This document shows positions 7,675-13,428 of a DNA stretch of 16,169 nt, piece after piece. Numbering within the stretch: position 1 is the stretch's first letter; each line of letters opens with the position of its first letter. The notes below the pieces were generated by a model. That model searched no databases. It was not told the origin of the DNA and worked only from the letters and a program-made list of their open reading frames with translations. This stretch comes from an uncultured Christensenella sp. (GTDB lineage: Bacteria > Bacillota > Clostridia > Christensenellales > UBA3700). The position numbers and the translations under genes were made by a program. Where the stretch lies: contig CAJUBA010000024.1 in assembly GCA_910584635.1 (NCBI GenBank), positions 1 to 16,169 on the forward strand, given 5' to 3'.

Positions 7675-9428
7675 CAATTCAGTTCCTCCTTTGAAAGTTG
7701 CGAATAAGCAATTTGTCTGTATACCTCGCAATTCTCCATCAATTCTTCGTGCTTTCCCTGTCCCGCTATTTTACCTTCGTCAAGAACTATTATCTTGTCG
7801 GCGTCGCGTATAGTGCCTATTCTTTGCGCCACTATAAGTCTTGTGGAATCGGAGCATTCTCGCTCCAATGTTTTGCGTAACGTCCTGTCTGTCTTATAGT
7901 CCAACGCGGAAAAAGAATCGTCGAATATAAGTATTTCCGGTTTTCTTGCCAACGCTCTTGCTATCGAAAGTCTTTGTTTTTGACCGCCCGAAAGGTTTTC
8001 TCCTCTCTGCGCGATTGCCGCGGAATATCCGCCTTCCATATTCTCTACGAAACTACTAGCCTGCGCCGTTTCCACCGCCCATTTTACGTCTTCTTCCGAC
8101 AACTCTTTTCCGCTCTCCCCGTACGCTATATTTGACGTAACGTCGCCGGAAAACAACACCGCTTTTTGTGAAATATATCCTATCTTGTTTCTTAAAGCGC
8201 TTTGCTTGTAATCTTTGACGTTCAATCCGTCGACGAATACTTCTCCCTCGCTAGCGTCGTAGAATCGGGGGATTAGATTAACAACCGTACTTTTTCCGCT
8301 GCCCGTCGCGCCGATAAAAGCGACGGTTTCTCCTTTTTCCGCTTTGAATGAGATATTCTTTATCACGTTTTCTTCGGAATCGGAATAAGAAAAACTTACG
8401 TTTCGAAATTCCACTTCTCCCCTTCTTTCCTCCGCTCCCGATACTGCAACGCCGTCTTTAAGAGAAATCTCTTTATCCAAGACTTCGTTTATACGGTTTG
8501 CCGCTACTTCCGCTCTCGGCAACATAACGAATACCATTACCAACAGCATAAACGACATTATTACCTGCACGGCGTACTGCGAGAAAATTACCATATCCGA
8601 AAACAACGTCATCTTATCCGCAAGCGACGCTTTGTTGATTATCGACGCGCCTATCCAGTAAACCGCAAGCGAAAGTCCGCTGAGAATTATTTGAATACTC
8701 GGCAACAGAAATACCATCACGCGATTGGCAAACAGGTTGGTATCCGTAAGCGCGTCGTTAGCCTTTTGGAATTTTTCCTGCTGATAATCTTCGGCGTTGT
8801 ACGCTCTGACTACGCTCAAACCCGTCAAATTCTCTCGGGTAATTCTGTTTATATCGTCGGTAAGTTTTTGAATCCTTTTGAACTTTGGCAAAGACAGCAA
8901 TACGCATACCGCAACGACCGCTATCAAAACCGCCACCGCTATACCCGTAGACATTGTCCACTGCCAACTCTTGCCCGCAATCTTGCATATCGCCCATACC
9001 GCGGTAATGGGCGCTTTGACTATTACTTGCAACCCCAGCGTAATCAGCATCTGAATCTGCGTAACGTCGTTTGTCGATCTGGTAATCAAACTCGCCGTGG
9101 AAAATTCTCCTATCTCTTTCATAGAAAAATTTTGAACTTTACCGAACAAAGTCTTTCTCAAATTAGCGCTGAAATTCGCCGCTATCTTAGACGCCGCCAA
9201 CGCTACCGCGACCGAGCATATCAGACTGCCCAAAGCGCAACCCAACATCTTTGCTCCCGCGACAAGAATATCGCTCATTGCGCTGCCTTCCGTCTTTACC
9301 AACATTGTAATTTCCGCCATATAGTCGGGCAACGTCAAGTCAAAGAAAACCATCAAAACGATAAACGCTATCGCCAATATCGCCAGCGCCCACTCCAACG
9401 CGGTAAATTTTTTTAACAGTTTTAACAT
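7674..9428 (-). CDS. heterodimeric ABC exporter, subunit with the degenerate ATP site
   Basis: This 584-residue half-transporter has a membrane domain (about 1-310, helices near 13-30, 55-80, 130-150, 157-180, 238-262 and 280-303) and an ATPase domain. Walker A GATGSGKST (373-381) and signature LSGGQ (479-483) are normal. The catalytic glutamate after Walker B is replaced by D504 (ILIFDD), and the switch histidine by Q535 (IVAQR). Those are the classic changes of the non-hydrolysing site in LmrC/BmrC/TM287-type subunits. Ribosome site AAAGGAG lies 6 bases before the ATG. It is the first of two overlapping ABC genes behind a MarR gene, and an operator-bearing promoter precedes it. The substrate cannot be read from sequence; multidrug efflux is the family default. 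Confidence 0.95.
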   Translation of the reverse strand: MLKLLKKFTALEWALAILAIAFIVLMVFFDLTLPDYMAEITMLVKTEGSAMSDILVAGAKMLGCALGSLICSVAVALAASKIAANFSANLRKTLFGKVQNFSMKEIGEFSTASLITRSTNDVTQIQMLITLGLQVIVKAPITAVWAICKIAGKSWQWTMSTGIAVAVLIAVVAVCVLLSLPKFKRIQKLTDDINRITRENLTGLSVVRAYNAEDYQQEKFQKANDALTDTNLFANRVMVFLLPSIQIILSGLSLAVYWIGASIINKASLADKMTLFSDMVIFSQYAVQVIMSFMLLVMVFVMLPRAEVAANRINEVLDKEISLKDGVAVSGAEERRGEVEFRNVSFSYSDSEENVIKNISFKAEKGETVAFIGATGSGKSTVVNLIPRFYDASEGEVFVDGLNVKDYKQSALRNKIGYISQKAVLFSGDVTSNIAYGESGKELSEEDVKWAVETAQASSFVENMEGGYSAAIAQRGENLSGGQKQRLSIARALARKPEILIFDDSFSALDYKTDRTLRKTLERECSDSTRLIVAQRIGTIRDADKIIVLDEGKIAGQGKHEELMENCEVYRQIAYSQLSKEELN

Positions 9429-9456
9429 AAATCGCTCCTTTTTTAATCAAAATTTT

Positions 9457-9499
9457 ACTAACTGGGTTAGATATTTTACTTAAAATATACGGACTTCAA
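9457..9499 (-). promoter_or_regulatory. second promoter with MarR operator, ahead of the ABC genes
   Basis: The dyad CTAAC-TGG-GTTAG lies at 9458-9470. On the minus strand it reads ATCTAACCCAGTTAG, almost the same as the operator at the marR promoter. Placed exactly as there, a -35 TTGAAG (9494-9499), 17 bases, and -10 AAATAT (9471-9476) abut it. The -10 is poor; TAAAAT one step over, with a 15-base spacer, is an alternative. The operator match is the stronger part of this call. Confidence 0.6.
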
Positions 9500-9505
9500 A
9501 GTCCG
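9490..9505 (-). terminator. small hairpin after marR, possible attenuator
   Basis: A 7-bp stem with a 2-base loop (arms CGGACTT and AAGTCCG) starts 8 bases after the marR stop. On the minus strand it is followed by TATATTTTAAG, which is only partly U-rich. It could end some marR transcripts while others read into the ABC genes. Its 3' arm also contains the proposed -35 of the second promoter. Confidence 0.35.
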
Positions 9506-9513
9506 GATAAGTT

Positions 9514-9957
9514 TTAGTCGAAATCGGGTTTTAACATTTTCTCGCGAGTCAACTTCTGAATTGTTTCGCTTATCTCGATAAACGTTTTGACTTTTTCCAT
9601 GCCTATTTCGTCTATTATCATCTCTATAAGTTTAGTAATGCTCGCTTTGGCTTTCCCTATTTCCTTTTCGCCGTTTTCCGTAAGTTGTACTATAACCTTT
9701 CTGCCGTCTAGCGATGACGAACGTCTTTCTATCAAATTTTTAGCGCTCATCTTATTGAGCAGAACCGCTATTCTCGCGGTGCTTACCTTCATCTTCTGCG
9801 CCAAATCCCCCGCGCTCACTTCCGTTGTCGCCGCGTCAAGAATCTTCAATACCGCTCCGATACCCGCGTTTGTATCATTGATTCTTTCCAAAAATTCCGT
9901 CGGTTCTTTAGTGATAAAACGAGAATAGACGTACTCTATTTCCTGTTCGGTTGCCAT
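9514..9957 (-). CDS. MarR family transcriptional repressor
   Basis: This 147-residue protein has the size and layout of MarR-family dimeric repressors. The winged helix-turn-helix spans about 47-97: SAGDLAQKMKVSTARIAVLL holds the two helices, and the wing contains the conserved D84-G-R86-K motif. Flanking N- and C-terminal helices (1-40 and 100-140) would form the dimer interface. It is the first gene of the operon with the two ABC exporter subunits, and palindromic sites of one type lie at its own promoter and before the ABC genes. That supports autorepression and ligand-released control of efflux, as in other MarR-ABC operons. The ATG is preceded by CGGAG at an 8-base spacing. The inducer is unknown. 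Confidence 0.95.
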   Translation of the reverse strand: MATEQEIEYVYSRFITKEPTEFLERINDTNAGIGAVLKILDAATTEVSAGDLAQKMKVSTARIAVLLNKMSAKNLIERRSSSLDGRKVIVQLTENGEKEIGKAKASITKLIEMIIDEIGMEKVKTFIEISETIQKLTREKMLKPDFD

Positions 9958-9978
9958 TTTTATATCTCCGTAAGATTT

Positions 9979-9995
9979 ATCTAACTCGGTTAGAT
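9979..9995. promoter_or_regulatory. MarR operator at the marR promoter
   Basis: A perfect 7-bp inverted repeat with a 3-base centre: ATCTAAC-TCG-GTTAGAT. It overlaps the last two bases of the -10 element and covers the expected start of transcription, a standard repressor position. A near copy lies at 9457-9472. Confidence 0.8.
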
Positions 9996-10022
9996 TATAT
10001 TCGATAAAATAGAAATTGTCAA
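9994..10022 (-). promoter_or_regulatory. consensus sigma-A promoter of the marR-ABC operon
   Basis: On the minus strand a perfect TTGACA (10017-10022), 17 bases, and a perfect TATAAT (9994-9999). A promoter this strong normally needs tight repression, which fits the operator overlapping its -10. Confidence 0.88.
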
Positions 10023-10096
10023 CCCTTGAAAAGTAAATTGTACGTCAAAAGATGCAAAATAATTCTAAAAAATTTTATAAAAACCTATTAAACGGG

Positions 10097-11743
10097 TCAA
10101 ACGTCGCTTTCTTCGCCGTCCTCTTCAATATCACTGTTTATATTTTCGGACACGTTTTCGCCTGCGTCTTCAAAACCTTTTTCAATCGGATCTCCCGCAG
10201 TCTGCGCAGTATCTTCGGTAATGCCGTTATCGGCAATTTCCTCTTCGACGCCGCTACTTTCGCTGTTTAAGCGTTCCGCTCTCAACACTTCGAGGCTTGC
10301 GTTTATTTGAGCGCGTCTTTTGGTGGTAAGGCGATAACCTATCATAGGCAAAAGCGACAAGCAGAAGAATATGCCCGCAAACACCGTATAGAAAAATACC
10401 AATTTGATTTTAGTCGATTCGCTTTGAACCGCGCCTACTCCTTGCTGATATCCGCACACTTTGAGCAAAATAGTCGGCGTAAGCACGCCCGTAACGACGC
10501 CTATCAACGTAGACACTATGGACGAAGAGAAGTTTATAGTCTGCTCCAATCTCTTTCCGCCCGTCTGTAATTCTATTTCGTTCAGCACGTCGGCGTTGAA
10601 TATATTCGGTATGATGTTTGCCGAACCGAATTGCAATCCTATCAAAAACAGACTTAATACGAACAGAACTTGCAGTCCCACTCCTCCGACTTTGAAATAT
10701 ATTACCGCTATCGCGAACGAAAGCGCGTTGGCAAACAGCGAATAGATACTGAAAATAGCGTTTACCTTTATTACGTCCATTTTCTTTATCATTTTTTGTA
10801 CTATCAACATACTAACGACGGTACCTATACCCGTCGGAAGACCTATGAGCAGGAACTTGTCCGTGCCGCCTAAAAGAGCGCCCGCGACGAATATGCCGAA
10901 ACCCGTGCCGATTTTTCTTATATCGCGAATCGAGTTGGAAAGAGTAAGAAACCAAAAGTTTTTGTTTTTTAATACGGCGCCCATTCCGTCAAACGGAGAA
11001 TTTTTCTTTTCCATATAAGGTACGCGTTCTTTTACTTTAAGCATAGCGATTATCATAGATACGCCGTAAGTTACGGAACAAATTGCCATAGCTATTATAT
11101 ACATTGTGTTTTCGCCGTAAAAACCGCTTACTTTATTGCCCTCGTCATCCGTCTTTATCAAGAAAAATCCCAATACCAAAATTATTACGAGAGGAGCGGA
11201 ATTCATTACCGAGGAGAAAAAACCCGAAATTGAAATGAGGGAATTTCTTTCCTGCTCGTTTGGCGTCATGACTATAGCGGTGGTATTTGCCGTCGCGGTC
11301 AAGGTGGTAAAGATATTATATAGAGCGCTTATGATTACGATATAAATCATAGCGTACCAAGTATTTGCGTCGTCAAACGGCGTATAAAAAAGGAGAAATC
11401 CTATTAGAGCCATAGGTATGGTACTTATCAATGCGATGGGACGGAACTTGCCTTTTTTACTGTGGAAATTGTCGATAAAACTCATTATGAAAAAACCTAC
11501 GACAAACCCTACGATAATGGTAACGACGTTCATAATCTGCTGGTTTTTTTCGCTGAGTTGCAAAATATTGTTAATGTAATCCGTTCGGTATGTGTTTATC
11601 ATACCCAAGAACATACCGTAAAATCCCGTTCCTACGATATAAGCGAAAAGTTCTGTTTTGGAAATATGTTTTTTACTCGAATCGATACTTTCGAGCGTAA
11701 GCGGAGTTTCGTTTTGGTTTTTCTTGACCTTACTCTTTGCCAT
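10097..11743 (-). CDS. GPH (MelB-type) cation:sugar symporter with acidic C-terminal tail
   Basis: An integral membrane transporter of the glycoside-pentoside-hexuronide family, in the major facilitator superfamily, about 12 helices. Numbering from the upstream ATG at 11746, family motifs are DNFHSKKGKFRP (92-103), the loop TPNEQERNSL (161-170), and the late signature ADVLNEIELQTGGKRLE (385-401). The family imports sugars with Na+ or H+; the substrate here is unknown. Two adjacent ATGs exist at 11746 and 11743. AAGGGG ends only 2 bases before the first and 5 before the second, so I favour the second (548 residues). The last 50 residues hold 19 Asp/Glu and one Lys, an unusual tail for this family. 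The gene stands alone with its own promoter. No sugar hydrolase lies beside it. Confidence 0.93.
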   Translation of the reverse strand: MAKSKVKKNQNETPLTLESIDSSKKHISKTELFAYIVGTGFYGMFLGMINTYRTDYINNILQLSEKNQQIMNVVTIIVGFVVGFFIMSFIDNFHSKKGKFRPIALISTIPMALIGFLLFYTPFDDANTWYAMIYIVIISALYNIFTTLTATANTTAIVMTPNEQERNSLISISGFFSSVMNSAPLVIILVLGFFLIKTDDEGNKVSGFYGENTMYIIAMAICSVTYGVSMIIAMLKVKERVPYMEKKNSPFDGMGAVLKNKNFWFLTLSNSIRDIRKIGTGFGIFVAGALLGGTDKFLLIGLPTGIGTVVSMLIVQKMIKKMDVIKVNAIFSIYSLFANALSFAIAVIYFKVGGVGLQVLFVLSLFLIGLQFGSANIIPNIFNADVLNEIELQTGGKRLEQTINFSSSIVSTLIGVVTGVLTPTILLKVCGYQQGVGAVQSESTKIKLVFFYTVFAGIFFCLSLLPMIGYRLTTKRRAQINASLEVLRAERLNSESSGVEEEIADNGITEDTAQTAGDPIEKGFEDAGENVSENINSDIEEDGEESDV

Positions 11744-11763
11744 CATATCCCCTTTTATTTCGA

Positions 11764-11781
11764 TTTGCGATTATCCGCAAA
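11764..11781. promoter_or_regulatory. inverted repeat in the symporter leader (operator or hairpin)
   Basis: TTTGCG (11764-11769), six bases, CGCAAA (11776-11781). It lies just downstream of the expected start of transcription of the symporter gene and 18 bases before its start codon, where a repressor of a sugar transporter would often bind. Confidence 0.45.
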
Positions 11782-11791
11782 ATACGTTTTC

Positions 11792-11820
11792 AGTATATCA
11801 TACGCGCTATATAAAATCAA
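11792..11820 (-). promoter_or_regulatory. symporter promoter
   Basis: On the minus strand TTGATT (11815-11820), 17 bases, TATACT (11792-11797). A TG at the right place makes it an extended -10 as well. Leader length to the start codon is about 40 bases. Confidence 0.75.
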
Positions 11821-11861
11821 GCGTAATCTTTTCCTCAAAAACGATTGATACGATTTAAGCA

Positions 11862-11880
11862 ATTTTGTCGCAAACAAAAT
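11862..11880. promoter_or_regulatory. inverted repeat between divergent genes
   Basis: ATTTTGT (11862-11868), five bases, ACAAAAT (11874-11880), a perfect 7-bp dyad upstream of both flanking promoters. It is a candidate binding site with no recognised regulator. Confidence 0.4.
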
Positions 11881-11924
11881 ATTCTAACGGTAAATGTCGA
11901 CATCTTTGCCGACAAATTCTCTTC

Positions 11925-11948
11925 TTTAATATGTTTGGGTATATTAAA
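11925..11948. promoter_or_regulatory. dyad over the likely rubrerythrin promoter
   Basis: TTTAATAT (11925-11932), eight bases, ATATTAAA (11941-11948): a perfect 8-bp inverted repeat. It contains TATATT (11940-11945), the best -10 candidate for rubrerythrin, although no good -35 stands 17 bases upstream. It does not match the 7-1-7 PerR box. Confidence 0.45.
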
Positions 11949-11956
11949 AAAGATTT

Positions 11957-11974
11957 CGTCAATACTTTTTGACG
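11957..11974 (+). other. small hairpin touching the rubrerythrin ribosome site
   Basis: CGTCAA (11957-11962), six bases, TTGACG (11969-11974). The 3' arm ends on the first G of the ribosome site GGAGG (11974-11978), so folding could affect ribosome access. The stem is only 6 bp. Confidence 0.35.
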
Positions 11975-11986
11975 GAGGTAAGCAAT

Positions 11987-12571
11987 ATGAAATTAAAAGA
12001 CAGTCAAACTTACAAAAACCTGGCGCGCGCGTTTGCCGGCGAATGTCAGGCTCGTACAAGATACGAGTTCATCGAATACGGCGCAAGAGAACAAGGCTAC
12101 AAGGCTTTGGCGGATATAATCGATAAAATCGCTTATCAAGAATTTACGCATTCAAGAATGATTTACAGTTTTATACAGACCGCCGACGACAAAACGATAG
12201 ACAATATCGAAGTATGCACGGGTTATCCGTTCAGACAAAAATGGGATCTTATGGACAACCTCAGATTTGCCGCGGAGGACGAAGGCGTGGAAGCGGATAA
12301 ACTCTATCCCGAATTTGCCAAAGTCGCGGAGGAAGAAGGTTTTTGCGATATCGCCGCTCTTTTCAGAAATCTCGTAAAGATAGAAGAAACCCACAAAAAC
12401 GAATTTATGCGCCTTTACAAACTTTTCAAAGAAGGCAAACTTTATAAATCTGACGCCCCGGTAATTTGGAAATGTCCCGATTGCGGATATGAAGCGACTT
12501 CCAAAGAAGCGTTCCAGACCTGCCCCGTATGCCAAGCAAAACAAGGCGTCGTAAGAATAAAGGAAGCGTAA
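11987..12571 (+). CDS. rbr: rubrerythrin
   Basis: Rubrerythrin reduces hydrogen peroxide in the cytoplasm of anaerobes, using electrons that pass through its rubredoxin-type iron site. The 194-residue protein has both domains. The diiron four-helix bundle shows E19, E52 with H55 (EFTH), E99 and E102, and E133 with H136 (EETH), the same spacing as in Desulfovibrio rubrerythrin. The C-terminal rubredoxin domain shows C163/C166 (CPDC) and C179/C182 (CPVC). I chose the ATG at 11987, preceded by GGAGG at 8 bases, over an in-frame TTG 18 bases upstream that would place the ribosome site inside the coding region. It is a single gene, divergent from the symporter, in an upstream region rich in inverted repeats. 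It is strong evidence for an anaerobic host. Confidence 0.97.
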   Translation: MKLKDSQTYKNLARAFAGECQARTRYEFIEYGAREQGYKALADIIDKIAYQEFTHSRMIYSFIQTADDKTIDNIEVCTGYPFRQKWDLMDNLRFAAEDEGVEADKLYPEFAKVAEEEGFCDIAALFRNLVKIEETHKNEFMRLYKLFKEGKLYKSDAPVIWKCPDCGYEATSKEAFQTCPVCQAKQGVVRIKEA

Positions 12572-12581
12572 TTATCGGAAA

Positions 12582-12610
12582 TTGACAAATTTTTCGGTTA
12601 CTGCTAAAAT
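12582..12610 (+). promoter_or_regulatory. promoter of the sugar acetyltransferase gene
   Basis: A perfect TTGACA (12582-12587), 17 bases, TAAAAT (12605-12610), starting 11 bases after the rubrerythrin stop. The expected start of transcription is about 12617, giving a leader of about 60 bases. Confidence 0.75.
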
Positions 12611-12621
12611 AATAAAAACAG

Positions 12622-12648
12622 ACAATCTCGCAAACTTTGCGGGATTGT
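12622..12648 (+). other. leader hairpin (or weak terminator) before the acetyltransferase
   Basis: An 11-bp stem with one G-T pair (arms ACAATCTCGCA and TGCGGGATTGT) and a 5-base loop begins about 5 bases after the predicted transcription start. Only TTT follows before GCG, so as a terminator of rubrerythrin it would be weak. A 5'-end stabilising or attenuating hairpin is equally possible. Confidence 0.5.
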
Positions 12649-12678
12649 TTGCGTAAAAAATATAAGGCGGAACGGAAA

Positions 12679-13293
12679 ATGACAGAAAGAGAAAAGATGA
12701 TTGCCGGCAAACTTTACAACCCTACGGACAAAGAACTTGTCGCTTTGAGAAGAAAAGTAAGACAAGCGTGCGTGGAATACAATCGCTCAAATGAAGACGA
12801 AGAAGAAAAACGTTACAACCTTTTACATTCTATACTTAAAAGCCACAAAAAGGATTTTTATTTCGAACCCGATATCCGTTTCGACTACGGTTGCAATACT
12901 TCCATAGGAGAAAACTTCTACGCCAACTACAATAGCGTAATACTCGACGTCGCGCCCGTAACTATCGGCGACAACGTTATGTTCGGACCTAACGTAACAA
13001 TCGCCACACCCGTGCATCCGTTGCTAGCGGAAGAGCGAGCAATCCAACAGTATCCCGACGGCGTCTACGATCTCGAATACGCAAAACCTATTACAATCTG
13101 CGACGGCGTATGGCTGGCAAGCGGTGTTATCGTCAACGGCGGAGTTACGATAGGTAAAAATGCCGTTATCGCAAGCGGCAGCGTCGTAACAAAAGATATT
13201 CCCGAAAATGTCGTAGCGGCAGGAGTACCTTGCAAAGTCATCCGCCCCTTGAGCGAAAAAGATTCTGTAAAATATAAAAAAGAACTCTTTTGA
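12679..13293 (+). CDS. maa: maltose/galactoside O-acetyltransferase (hexapeptide-repeat family)
   Basis: A 204-residue LacA/Maa-type enzyme that moves an acetyl group from acetyl-CoA to a sugar hydroxyl. It starts with the family's N-terminal mac domain (EREKMIAGKLYNPTDKEL, 3-20), then a left-handed beta-helix of hexapeptide repeats (about 70-185: SIGENF, TIGDNV, TIGKNA). The catalytic histidine is H113 in ATPVHPLL, as in LacA. The C-terminal AGVPCKVIR (181-189) is typical. The true start is the ATG at 12679, with AAGGCGG 8 bases before it; an in-frame TTG at 12637 lies inside the leader hairpin and is rejected. It has its own promoter and a strong terminator. The acceptor sugar is unknown; a detoxifying role for non-metabolised sugars is the usual suggestion. 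Confidence 0.94.
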   Translation: MTEREKMIAGKLYNPTDKELVALRRKVRQACVEYNRSNEDEEEKRYNLLHSILKSHKKDFYFEPDIRFDYGCNTSIGENFYANYNSVILDVAPVTIGDNVMFGPNVTIATPVHPLLAEERAIQQYPDGVYDLEYAKPITICDGVWLASGVIVNGGVTIGKNAVIASGSVVTKDIPENVVAAGVPCKVIRPLSEKDSVKYKKELF

Positions 13294-13344
13294 AAGTAAT
13301 GCTTTTCTCACATTGAAACTAGGTAAGAACATACTCTTAACGAT

Positions 13345-13374
13345 AAACGGAACGGCTTGTTGCCGTTCCGTTTT
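13345..13374. terminator. bidirectional rho-independent terminator
   Basis: A perfect 12-bp stem with a 5-base loop (left arm AAACGGAACGGC at 13345-13356) followed by TTTT on the plus strand. It ends the sugar acetyltransferase gene, and on the minus strand it lies about 55 bases after the stop of the large surface protein. Confidence 0.88.
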
Positions 13375-13428
13375 ATAGCGTTCTCCTCGATACGATTTTA
13401 GTCGGAATTCTATACGTCGTCTAACGGA

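Noticed and set aside
7675..7731. 19-residue N-terminal extension of the second ABC subunit
   Set aside because: It would overlap the preceding coding sequence by 57 bases, and a strong AAAGGAGG site stands before the ATG at 7674.
8691..9416. 241-codon plus-strand open frame opposite the first ABC exporter gene
   Set aside because: Its product is a low-complexity Arg/Gln/His/Tyr-rich string without domain features or a ribosome site, while the minus strand encodes a clear ABC membrane domain. It is a shadow frame.
11969..11986. TTG start six codons upstream for rubrerythrin
   Set aside because: It would put the GGAGG ribosome site inside the coding region; the ATG at 11987 is correctly spaced and gives the usual family N-terminus.
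12574..12600. CGGAAA and TTTTCGG as a rubrerythrin terminator stem
   Set aside because: The two arms are not reverse complements, so no stable stem forms.
12637..12678. TTG start 14 codons upstream for the sugar acetyltransferase
   Set aside because: The start would lie in the leader hairpin with no ribosome site, and the ATG at 12679 gives the normal Maa/LacA N-terminus.
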